A DNA stretch of 35,460 bases, from assembly GCA_011390575.1 (NCBI GenBank), contig JAABSE010000037.1, positions 1 through 35,460 on the forward strand. The letters are read 5' to 3'. Below are positions 25,919-33,791 of this stretch, in pieces. The first letter of the stretch is position 1. The number at the start of each line of letters is the position of its first letter. The position numbers and the translations under genes were made by a program. The stretch comes from Sphingobacteriia bacterium. Its GTDB lineage: Bacteria > Bacteroidota > Bacteroidia > Bacteroidales > UBA7960. Under the pieces are notes generated by a model that was not told the origin of the DNA, did not search any database, and worked only from the letters and a program-made list of their open reading frames with translations.

Positions 25919-27388
25919 ATGAAAAAGCTAATTTTCACCACCGTTTTTGCCTTTCTGTTTGCAGCAGGAAGTGTGTTTCCGGCACAGAACCCCCAACAGG
26001 AATACCTAGGGTTGCCCGGAGACAACCTTAACTTATTTGCCGTCATGAATCTGTTCCAGGAGTCTGAAACCCTGGAAGCTTTCGAAAGGAGGCTCAATGA
26101 CCCGGAAGCCATGATTAACAACCTCGATCTTAATGGCGACGGTTACGTTGATTACATTATGGTACACGATTATAAAGAAGATAATCTTCACAATATCGTT
26201 CTCAGGGTAGCTCTTAATGAAAATGAATACCAGGATGTGGCAGTATTTGTAGTAGAAGTACGTCGCGATGGTTCTGCACTGATCCAGCTCATAGGGGATG
26301 AAGCATTGTACGGGCCCAATTATATCGTGGAACCCAACTATGCCGAACGTCCTAATCCGGGCTACCGGGGCAATGTAAGCCATTCTCCCTCTACCACAGT
26401 AGTACACACTACTTATTATGAAGTTGCCCAATGGCCTGTGATTGTGTATATCTCTGCACCGGTTTACAGACCCTGGCGTTCAGCTTGGTACTGGGGATAT
26501 TATCCTGCATGGTACAGCCCCTGGAGTCCTCACTATTACCATTATTACTACGGATACCATTACCACTGGCACGGACATTATTATGCTTATTATCGTCCAT
26601 GGCGAAGGGTTCGCTGCACACATTACAACACCGTTTACGTAACCAACCACCGGCATACTTCAACCACTGTAGTTACCCGTATAGAAAACGGAAGATACAG
26701 AGACACATACAGCAGGCCGGAAAAAATTCAGGAAGGACAACAACTATTTGCTCAAAGACACCCCGGCAGATATGAAAAAGTTGCCACAAAGAGCAAAGTT
26801 AGCGCACCGGCCCTGAGAGAATCTCCCAATGCTGTTCAGGACGTAAAACAAAGCCCTGCCAGAGGAGTAAGCACCCGTAATGTGTCAGGCGAAAGGCAGG
26901 AAAATGCTGTCAGGCAGTCTTCAGAAAGGCAATCTACAGAGGATGTACGCCGCCAGAACCCTGCAGTGAACCAGGCAAGGGATAACAGGGCCCCAGAGCA
27001 GAATAACTCAAGACAGCAGGCAAAACCTGTCCGCAGTCAGGAATCAGAAGTAAGCCGCAGCAGAGAAAACAACAGCCCGGCAGTTCGAAGCACTCCTGCT
27101 CCTCCTGCAAGACAAAATAATGCCACTCCACAAAGGAATGTAAATCGTCCTGAGCCAAAAAGAAATACAAGTGCGCCTCCGAGCTCACCGACAAGAATAA
27201 ATAATAACAGCAACAGATCATCTTCTCCTGCAGTGAGTTCGCCACCGGCCAGAAGCAACCGACAGCCTTCGTCCAGTGTTAAATCATCGGGAAGCAACCG
27301 AAGCACCCCGAAGCCTTCAAGGAGCAACAACAGTAGTAAGAAAAGCAGTAGCTCCAGTGAAAACAAAAAACGCTCAGAAAGAAGATAA
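25919..27388 (+). CDS. Exported protein with EF-hand-like loop, Tyr/His/Trp-rich patch and disordered tail
   Basis: 489 residues; not a named family that I recognise, although similar N-terminal domains occur in many Bacteroidales. Signal peptide MKKLIFTTVFAFLFAAGSVFPA. The first domain (about 25-140) contains DLNGDGYVDY (70-79), an EF-hand or dockerin-like Ca2+ loop. A region of about residues 195-255 is strongly enriched in Tyr, His and Trp (for example SAWYWGYYPAWYSPW). From about 300 to 489 there is low complexity rich in Arg, Ser, Asn, Pro and Gln, probably disordered. No catalytic motif seen. Arg-rich tail could bind anionic polymers and the His/Tyr patch could bind metal; both are inference. 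ATG 25919 begins the signal peptide; an upstream frame from 25826 is rejected. Confidence 0.85.
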   Translation: MKKLIFTTVFAFLFAAGSVFPAQNPQQEYLGLPGDNLNLFAVMNLFQESETLEAFERRLNDPEAMINNLDLNGDGYVDYIMVHDYKEDNLHNIVLRVALNENEYQDVAVFVVEVRRDGSALIQLIGDEALYGPNYIVEPNYAERPNPGYRGNVSHSPSTTVVHTTYYEVAQWPVIVYISAPVYRPWRSAWYWGYYPAWYSPWSPHYYHYYYGYHYHWHGHYYAYYRPWRRVRCTHYNTVYVTNHRHTSTTVVTRIENGRYRDTYSRPEKIQEGQQLFAQRHPGRYEKVATKSKVSAPALRESPNAVQDVKQSPARGVSTRNVSGERQENAVRQSSERQSTEDVRRQNPAVNQARDNRAPEQNNSRQQAKPVRSQESEVSRSRENNSPAVRSTPAPPARQNNATPQRNVNRPEPKRNTSAPPSSPTRINNNSNRSSSPAVSSPPARSNRQPSSSVKSSGSNRSTPKPSRSNNSSKKSSSSSENKKRSERR

Positions 27389-27414
27389 ACCTCACACCTG
27401 CCCCATTAAAAACC

Positions 27415-27447
27415 AAAGAGGCTGTCTACCTATAAGACAGCCTCTTT
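27415..27447. terminator. Strong bidirectional terminator hairpin
   Basis: AAAGAGGCTGTCT (27415-27427) and AGACAGCCTCTTT (27435-27447) form a perfect 13-bp stem with a 7-nt loop, with an A-run on one side and T-run on the other. It lies between the plus-strand gene ending at 27388 and the convergent MACPF gene ending at 27470. Confidence 0.9.
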
Positions 27448-27469
27448 TAGTTCTTCAAATTCCATTTGA

Positions 27470-29962
27470 TTATAAATCAAACAGATTAACCGGTTTATTG
27501 GTTTGGGCATCAATCAGTTGCCATTGCTGGCTTTTGTCGTTATGGCGATCCCATTGTTCGATTATACGGCCATTTTCGTTAATCTTTCCATTTCCACCGG
27601 AAACATCCACAGCTTTTCTGCTGTTTTTGTTTACCAGCACAAATGTTGTTTTTCCGGTAATGTAGAATCCCCATTTCTGTGATTCCCCACCATGCTGGTC
27701 CCATGTGTGCAAGTCGGCACCTTTATCCCTGGATGCACTTTTCACATCGGCCGCTTTTTGGTCATTCTGGAAAATAATCTGTGCCCAGTCGTGATCGCCG
27801 GTTGGTTTTATCTTTACCTTACGGTCAGCGCCATCATCCAGAGACCATATCTTGACAGCTTTTCCTTTTCCATTGGTTTCGCTTCCCTTTCCGGGCAGAT
27901 CCCAGTATTTGTCACTATATGCGCATTTGATAAAATAAGTACCATTCAGTTTCTCCACATCTGCAATCCTTGGATAAGAACGCAACACCCATTTTTGATT
28001 ATTTGTCCCTCTGAATTGCCATTGCTGAACTTTACCTCCGTTTTTATTTACTTCAGAAGCGCTTGCATCCAGGTATTTTCCTGATCGTTTGTTTTTGATA
28101 TACCAGGTATTAGGTGCACCAGCATATTCGAAGCTGAATAGCTGTTGTGATTCACTGTTTTTATCCCAGATCTGAATTTTTGCTCCATTATTATTGATAG
28201 AACCAAGGCTGACATCAATCACTTTTGTGGTCCATGTGGGCTGGAGGTAAAAATAGTCATGATCATTATCAGCAGGATAAATTCTGATAAAGCGATCATC
28301 CGGCCCCCAACTCATATCCCAGAGATTCAGCAAAGAACCGTTAGAATTATTGTTTGCATGCCCGTCAAAGTTCCAGTATTTGCCACCATCCACACACTGA
28401 ACACTATATATCATGTTGCTATCATAAGGGGAAGCCATAATCCTGGGATTTGTCTCCACAAATACCCACTTTTGATTATCCGCGCCGGTAAATTGCTGCT
28501 GTTTTATTTGGGTACCATTTTTTAATTCTGCTGCAGGTGCTGAGGCACCTGAGCCACTTCTTGCATTTAAACTTTTCCCACCCCCAGATGCACTGCTGTT
28601 TGCAGCATTTTCGCCTGCAGTCAGATACAGCCCACTGCATTTGGCCTTCAGGTAAAAAGTGTTTTCTTCACCTTCCACTGGCTCCATTTTAAACATCTGC
28701 GCTGAATTATTATCGCCATGATGCCACAGGTGAGCATCTGCTCCGGGTTTACTCCCTCCACCCTGTATGTCAACAACCTGATCGACGTGCTGTGGTTGCA
28801 GAAACACGTAATCCGATTCTGTGCGATGAGGAATAATTTTAAAGAAGCGGTCAGCACCTATGCGATCACGGTTTACCAGATCTGATTCCCAGATTACCAG
28901 TTTACCACGATGTCCTTCTGCATTCGTGTTGTATCCTTTAAAGTCCCAGAATAATTCAGAGCCTTTGGATTGGATAAGGAATGTTTTCCCAGCCAGTGCC
29001 ACAAGATTAGCCATTGCAGGTGGCAATTCGTAATTCGTCAGCATCACATTCATAAAATAAGCCTTAAGCTCGTTCTTGCGGGCTTGTGTTGAAGCCAGTT
29101 CCCAGATAGGGGTCAAACTCTTTTTATCAAAATCACAAAGAACCGGAAGATCGCGAATTCCGGCTGCCCAGTTGGCATAAGCTTCGTAGTTATGAATATT
29201 GTTGGCGAATTCAGCGTTTCCACCGGTCACTGTAAGTGAACTGCGTGTGTTTTCCTGAATGTGCTGTTGTTGTTGTGTTAATTCAGTGGAAGCATCCGTG
29301 CTGATGCTTTTGTAGGATGCCTCTACCGCTGCTCCTATGCTTTGCGTATTCATAGAAGTGGTAATGGTCGTTACCGTTGAGTAGTCCGAACGGCCGCCCA
29401 GATAAGCTGAGGATATATAGTGCGTACCATAAATATCAAACAATTTGCCGGGAGACATATTGTCAATATCTTGCTTTACCTTGGGCTTAAGCATGGTTTT
29501 ATGTTCGAAGCGTTCATCAATACCAACCTGCCATATTCGGTTTGCATCGCGAATGGTGTGAAAATACTCTGCGGTGCTACCTGATGAGGACTTGGAGAAG
29601 GTGGTGTTTACAGAAGCACTGAAAAGCACAGCATCAAAACCCATACCTACTGACGCAGAAAATGATTTGGCATAGCTTCGTTTGTCTGCCCCACTGACTT
29701 CTGTTTTAACTTTTTTACCAATATTTTTCAGCATTACCTTGCCTGGAATATTGTACTGGTGACTACCAAAAGCTTTGGTGTATGGTTCTCCCCAATCGAA
29801 GAGACAATAGTTTTTCAAACTTTCGTTGTCTGCAAACTTCCCAAATACATTGTAGCCGTAGCCAACAATGTCCTGACCGGGAGCTACTTTGGGTTCCTGT
29901 CCGAATGTCGTGACAGATAATAAAAGGAATGTAATGAGTAATGTAGATAATTTAGTTTTCAT
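27470..29962 (-). CDS. Secreted MACPF pore-forming-type protein with three ricin-B-like lectin modules
   Basis: 830 residues. A signal peptide (about 1-21, ending TTFGQ) with no lipobox. Residues about 25-320 form a membrane-attack-complex/perforin domain: the hallmark YGTHYISSAYLGG is at 178-190, with TTITTSM after it and a C-terminal TGGN. Three ricin-B-like beta-trefoil modules follow at about 321-504, 505-662 and 663-830, shown by repeated QxW-type words (NQKWVF, NQKWVL, SQQWQL) and GKYLD-type strands. The first module carries a Gly/Ser/Ala-rich insertion (near 445-475). MACPF proteins bind membranes and oligomerise into pores; Bacteroidetes BSAP toxins are known MACPF antimicrobials, but similarity to them beyond the fold is untested. 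Lectin modules suggest a glycan receptor. Convergent with the previous gene at the terminator. Confidence 0.93.
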   Translation of the reverse strand: MKTKLSTLLITFLLLSVTTFGQEPKVAPGQDIVGYGYNVFGKFADNESLKNYCLFDWGEPYTKAFGSHQYNIPGKVMLKNIGKKVKTEVSGADKRSYAKSFSASVGMGFDAVLFSASVNTTFSKSSSGSTAEYFHTIRDANRIWQVGIDERFEHKTMLKPKVKQDIDNMSPGKLFDIYGTHYISSAYLGGRSDYSTVTTITTSMNTQSIGAAVEASYKSISTDASTELTQQQQHIQENTRSSLTVTGGNAEFANNIHNYEAYANWAAGIRDLPVLCDFDKKSLTPIWELASTQARKNELKAYFMNVMLTNYELPPAMANLVALAGKTFLIQSKGSELFWDFKGYNTNAEGHRGKLVIWESDLVNRDRIGADRFFKIIPHRTESDYVFLQPQHVDQVVDIQGGGSKPGADAHLWHHGDNNSAQMFKMEPVEGEENTFYLKAKCSGLYLTAGENAANSSASGGGKSLNARSGSGASAPAAELKNGTQIKQQQFTGADNQKWVFVETNPRIMASPYDSNMIYSVQCVDGGKYWNFDGHANNNSNGSLLNLWDMSWGPDDRFIRIYPADNDHDYFYLQPTWTTKVIDVSLGSINNNGAKIQIWDKNSESQQLFSFEYAGAPNTWYIKNKRSGKYLDASASEVNKNGGKVQQWQFRGTNNQKWVLRSYPRIADVEKLNGTYFIKCAYSDKYWDLPGKGSETNGKGKAVKIWSLDDGADRKVKIKPTGDHDWAQIIFQNDQKAADVKSASRDKGADLHTWDQHGGESQKWGFYITGKTTFVLVNKNSRKAVDVSGGNGKINENGRIIEQWDRHNDKSQQWQLIDAQTNKPVNLFDL

Positions 29963-30271
29963 AATTAATCTTTTTTTAAAGGTTTGTTTCGGTTCTATGT
30001 TTATTATACTACAATGTTCTATGTTTATTATACTCCAATATTGGCAAGAGCTACAATCTATTAAAAGAAGAGAATTATCATTTTGCTTTCATATAAGGTC
30101 ATTTTTAAGACTTTCTGCACTTACACTAAAAACATCCTCACATATGAATTTTGCACTTCACCCTGGGTTCATAGGTTTCTCTGCATTTCTCTTCCTTATC
30201 AATTCCGGCAATTACTTTTACTCCGGTTTTTTCACTGTTCTCTCACCAACAAATACACTTAAAAATTTAGG
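29963..30271. other. Regulatory stretch upstream of the MACPF gene with a 24-bp tandem repeat
   Basis: 309 nt between the protease stop and the MACPF start. It holds two 24-nt copies (29992-30015 and 30016-30039) differing at one position, beginning with GTTCTATGTTTATTATACT, and the 10-bp palindrome CCAATATTGG at 30035-30044 overlapping the end of the second copy. The remaining sequence is AT-rich and shows no TAnnTTTG match or obvious terminator. Confidence 0.6.
29992..30039. repeat. 24-bp tandem direct repeat (two copies, one mismatch)
   Basis: Copies at 29992-30015 and 30016-30039 match at 23 of 24 positions and lie 30 to 77 nt before the MACPF ATG on the minus strand. Placement and 24-nt (just over two helical turns) period suit paired operator sites, but a simple duplication is equally possible. 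Confidence 0.85.
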
Positions 30272-32011
30272 TTACCGGGGCAGACGTGCTTCAATAATTT
30301 GCTTTCCCACGTATCCCCGCCCGGTTGAAGAGAATTTGGGTTTGTTTTCATACGCTGCGGCTTTTTCATCCAGCATCCCATTCTCTTTTTGATGTTGAAT
30401 CAAACCTGCAATTTCATCAATATCATAAGCATTGGGCTGGTTAGCTTTCAATTCAGCGGGGAAAGCACTTTTTACCATGGTGGTTTTCATCTCTTGCTCC
30501 TGGATGACCCCATTAACAATGGAAAGAGGCTCATTGTCCTGCCCTGTAAAAAACATGAAATTGTTTTGCTCATATTGCTCCTCTATGGCGTTGAAGCCAT
30601 CTGCATATAAAACAAAATAGTATTCACCGGTAATATCGGGAACGTGATAATAAAACAAAAAGTCGTAATCATAGCCGTTTTCCTGTCCGTATACCGCTTT
30701 TGCTGCAGAGTATCCTGAGGGAATATCAACATTGTTCCACCAGTTGAAATGTCCGAATGCCTGCGGCGTATTGCCCGATAGATCTTCAAAATCTCCGTAT
30801 TCTCCCGGTGAGCCCACTTCATTGGTAAAGGAGTCGTAAATAATAATACCATAATCCTCTTCCGGGTTATAGGCATTGTAATAGTAATACACGATATTCC
30901 AATTATCAGAAGAGGGAATGGTTTCCTCACCTCTGTTGAATACATTGTAAGTAAGCGCGCGGGCCTGCGGCGGATTTCCGGGATAATCGTCAAATTCATC
31001 TGTTAGCCTTACTGCCAGCAGGTCTTTCCCGGGTACACGATAATTGGGATTAATAACGGATTCATCCACCAAAGCATCAGCAAGTCCTCCTTTATCTCCA
31101 TCAATTACGTATGCACTATAACAGAATTTACTGGCAAAGAAATCATAATCCACCCAGAAATATCCCTGGTCTCCCCAGTTCTCTCCCCAGGAATTTACGA
31201 TCCGGAAAGCTCCGTTGGCTCCTTTATTGTCATCATATCCTACCACCACCATCGCATGACGTCCATGGGTACCCGAAGGTGCACTGTAGTCGTCAGTGTA
31301 AAGGACCATATCATCTGAAATGCTGAAAAAATCCAATCCCAACAAACAGCTAACCTGTACCGGACGTCCCAGTTGCAGATAAGATTTCACTCCCTCAATA
31401 TGGGTATGGTCAACCACACGATATTTATCTATCTTGTAGGAAGCTGCCTCCTGGGTCCATGAAGTTTGAGGAGTACCGCTGCAAATTCCCAGGTTCTCAT
31501 AAGGAGCTGTTGCCAGTGTGGCAATGCCTCTGTTTTGCATGACCTCAAAAGCTGCTCCTGACCAGGAGCCATTGCAGCTATCGCCACGGCTATCGATAGA
31601 AAGGAATAAATCCAACGGGCTGAAGACATTATGGTCATCATCGAGGTCTGCTTTTGAGAGATTATGCTCACGGGCATACATAATAGAACGGGCATAATAA
31701 CCGCACGCCCAGGCCGTGCATGTGCCATAGGATCCCTGGCTACGAACGGGTGGCACCCAGGGTTCTAAAGATGCTGCGCTGCCTAATACAGTAGTAGCAT
31801 CACTTAAGGTTACAAGAGATAAATCACGGGGAATATAGGGTGCCCCCTCCTGCTCCTGGTTATAATCAACTCCTGTGGAATACTCTCCGGATGAAGAATT
31901 GTTATCATCATCGGGTTTTATCTCCTCTGTTTCACAAGATGAGAAAAGGATGGACCCCAACAGGAATATAGTAATGAAGAAAAAATTCAGGTAACTTCTG
32001 TTCATACTCAT
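30272..32011 (-). CDS. Papain-family (C1A) cysteine protease lipoprotein
   Basis: 579 residues from ATG 32011. Lipobox ILFSSC with Cys26, then acidic residues (ETEEIKPDDD), resembling the surface-export signal of Bacteroidota lipoproteins. A C1A peptidase domain (about 80-320) has oxyanion Gln92 and catalytic Cys98 in QGSYGTCTAWA, His252 in GRHAMVVVGYDD, and Asn273 in NSWGENWGDQGYFWV. No long propeptide is seen, only about 50 linker residues. The C-terminal part (about 330-500) is CARDB-like, with an extension to 579. The start is ambiguous: the upstream ATG at 32038 overlaps the pentapeptide stop by 4 nt but would add a long pre-signal stretch; ATG 32005 is also possible. Possible roles include processing of locus partners or host-protein degradation, not shown. 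Confidence 0.9.
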   Translation of the reverse strand: MSMNRSYLNFFFITIFLLGSILFSSCETEEIKPDDDNNSSSGEYSTGVDYNQEQEGAPYIPRDLSLVTLSDATTVLGSAASLEPWVPPVRSQGSYGTCTAWACGYYARSIMYAREHNLSKADLDDDHNVFSPLDLFLSIDSRGDSCNGSWSGAAFEVMQNRGIATLATAPYENLGICSGTPQTSWTQEAASYKIDKYRVVDHTHIEGVKSYLQLGRPVQVSCLLGLDFFSISDDMVLYTDDYSAPSGTHGRHAMVVVGYDDNKGANGAFRIVNSWGENWGDQGYFWVDYDFFASKFCYSAYVIDGDKGGLADALVDESVINPNYRVPGKDLLAVRLTDEFDDYPGNPPQARALTYNVFNRGEETIPSSDNWNIVYYYYNAYNPEEDYGIIIYDSFTNEVGSPGEYGDFEDLSGNTPQAFGHFNWWNNVDIPSGYSAAKAVYGQENGYDYDFLFYYHVPDITGEYYFVLYADGFNAIEEQYEQNNFMFFTGQDNEPLSIVNGVIQEQEMKTTMVKSAFPAELKANQPNAYDIDEIAGLIQHQKENGMLDEKAAAYENKPKFSSTGRGYVGKQIIEARLPR

Positions 32012-32034
32012 ACTTTTTAAAATAACAAAATCAA

Positions 32035-32853
32035 TCATTCAGCTTTTGGGAAAACAGCATTCTCAAGCATAGACTCCCCACGGAAATCTGTTTTTGAAAA
32101 ATCGGCTGGTTCAAGAAATTGTGCATCGGAAAAATTGGCATCCAGCATACAGGTCATTCCCGCAAAATTGGTTCTTTCGAGAAACTGCGCTTCACCAAAA
32201 TTTACCTTTTGTCCGAAATAGGAGTTGCCAAATTCAGTATACCCCTCAAAACGGGCATTGCTCCACAATGTCTGTCCTTTAAAGGATGTACGCTGAAAAA
32301 GGGCATTTCCCAGAAACTCAGCCCCAAAAAACTGTGCGTTATGGCTGAAAATAGTATTGATAAAAGAGGCATTTTTGTAAAATCTGACATGACTGAAAGA
32401 AACATTCCTCCCCTTCAACAAGGTGTTATTCATTACAAAATCTGTCATAAAAGAAGAGTTTACCAGGAAAAAAGCCCTGTCAAAAGTAGCATGGGAAAAA
32501 TCAACGTGCTCTCTGAATGCACATTGGTTAAACACCACATCACCTCTGAATTCTACTCTATACAGGAGGCTGTCCTTTTCAGAGAAAGTGATAAACTTAT
32601 TAAAGTTAATTTCTTCGAAAATCAGGTTGCTTTCCACTACAGCTTTCATCACACCTGGGGTTGAAGGGTGGAATACAAGCTCTTGAGTCAGGTCGATATC
32701 TGCATCAAAAGATTGATTTTTCACAACCACATCTTCGCCTGCCAGCATCTTTTCAATCATTGCTTTCTCAGGGGTAATTCCCATGCTGCATCCTCCGGTA
32801 AGAAAAAGGGCCAGCATAAAAGCATTTCTCAGTATACATTTTATAGCATCCAT
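32035..32853 (-). CDS. Pentapeptide-repeat lipoprotein
   Basis: 272 residues. Lipobox LTGGC with Cys22, followed by SMGITPEK with no early acidic run, so it is likely to stay on the periplasmic side. Residues about 70-268 are pentapeptide-type repeats with Phe or Leu at the central position and Ala/Asn/Ser before it (for example DFSHATFDRAFF, NFGEAQFLERTNFAG). These form a right-handed quadrilateral beta-helix. Such proteins can mimic DNA or act as scaffolds, but here export rules out the gyrase-protection role. Follows the ricin-like gene by 73 nt and abuts the protease. Confidence 0.85.
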   Translation of the reverse strand: MDAIKCILRNAFMLALFLTGGCSMGITPEKAMIEKMLAGEDVVVKNQSFDADIDLTQELVFHPSTPGVMKAVVESNLIFEEINFNKFITFSEKDSLLYRVEFRGDVVFNQCAFREHVDFSHATFDRAFFLVNSSFMTDFVMNNTLLKGRNVSFSHVRFYKNASFINTIFSHNAQFFGAEFLGNALFQRTSFKGQTLWSNARFEGYTEFGNSYFGQKVNFGEAQFLERTNFAGMTCMLDANFSDAQFLEPADFSKTDFRGESMLENAVFPKAE

Positions 32854-32926
32854 TATGGCAAAAGGATTTAATCAGGTTTAACAAATAATAATCTGCTTGT
32901 AATTGTCAGTTGTTCAGCAAAAAAGG

Positions 32927-33538
32927 CTATTCCTGATAACGGGTGCCGGTTTTCACGCACACGAGCTCCCACAACTGATTTTCGCCGCCATTCCAATCCC
33001 ATTGCAACACATTGCATCCATTTTTATGGATGTCTGATTTCCTGGCATCAAGATATTTGCCGGAGTACCGGTTTTTAATCCTGAATTGTCCCGGATTCAC
33101 CTGCTCCAGCTTCCATTGCTGGGGTTCTGAATCCCCTGATGACCAAATTTGTACATTGGCCCCCTTTTCATCTTTATAAGTTCCGCAAAACCAGGTACCA
33201 CTAAAACAGCCATGCACATCCAGCTGCACATTGGCATGCTGAAAGCGGATGTGATGGAAGCCGTTCCCTGCCGGAACAAATATCAATTTACGATCGCCAC
33301 CATTATCAAGATCCCATAGTTGAACATTGGCTCCGTTATCTCTGGAGCGGCTGTCGGTATCCTTTCCGGGGAGATCGATGTACTTATTGGCCATCACATT
33401 CCTAAGATGGAAAGTGGTCCCTTCGAGGGAAATCTGCGTTTGCACGGCCTGCCTCCCTTTAGGTCTCCCTTTAGGCCGTTGAGCCTGCAGGGCAGGTAAG
33501 AGCAGGCTTACCAACACTACCAAACTGATTCTTTTCAT
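32927..33538 (-). CDS. Secreted ricin-B-like lectin protein
   Basis: 203 residues. Signal peptide (about 1-19, ending LQA) followed by a basic linker (QRPKGRPKGR) and one ricin-B-like module (about 35-200) with QLWDLDNGGDRK, QQWKLEQ and NQLWELV. KYIDLPGK and the LD(N)GGDRK pattern closely match the third module of the MACPF protein (KYWDLPGK and LDDGADRK). Six cysteines are present, including CFSGTWFCG, which are lacking in the MACPF modules and suggest disulfides. First gene of the four-gene minus-strand group. Binding specificity unknown. Confidence 0.88.
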   Translation of the reverse strand: MKRISLVVLVSLLLPALQAQRPKGRPKGRQAVQTQISLEGTTFHLRNVMANKYIDLPGKDTDSRSRDNGANVQLWDLDNGGDRKLIFVPAGNGFHHIRFQHANVQLDVHGCFSGTWFCGTYKDEKGANVQIWSSGDSEPQQWKLEQVNPGQFRIKNRYSGKYLDARKSDIHKNGCNVLQWDWNGGENQLWELVCVKTGTRYQE

Positions 33539-33791
33539 TTTTTTAATTTTAAGGTTTTACAAATGTTTGTGGTGTAGAAGTAAAGACCTCTTTTAACCGG
33601 AGGTCTATTGCTTGGTTGCATCATCCTCTGCATTTTGAAAAAACGGCAAGGAATATTTTTGCAGAAAATGTCGGGGTTGGATTATACAACAGAAAAAACA
33701 AGAATGAAAAATTCACTCATGCATGAGGCGAATGCAAACACATCGAATCCAAAGAAGAAAGAAAAAAGGGATACCAGATAACACGGAATTC
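33539..33791. other. Intergenic region before the lectin gene with hairpin and palindrome
   Basis: 253 nt between the MgtC-family gene end (33792) and the lectin start. AGACCTC (33584-33590) and GAGGTCT (33600-33606) make a 7-bp hairpin followed on the minus strand by a short T-rich run; it could end the MgtC-family transcript or sit in the lectin leader. CTCATGCATGAG (33716-33727) is a perfect 12-bp palindrome. Confidence 0.5.

Noticed and set aside
27037-27366. Leucine/glutamate-rich minus-strand frame
   Set aside because: It is the reverse of the Ser/Arg/Asn-rich tail of the gene at 25919; runs of Leu come from reversed AGC/AAC-type codons.
29992-30039. CRISPR repeat
   Set aside because: There are only two abutting copies with no spacer between them and no cas gene nearby; it is a simple tandem repeat.
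32035-32853. Qnr-like gyrase-protecting pentapeptide protein
   Set aside because: The protein has a lipoprotein signal (LTGGC) and is exported, so it cannot act on cytoplasmic gyrase.
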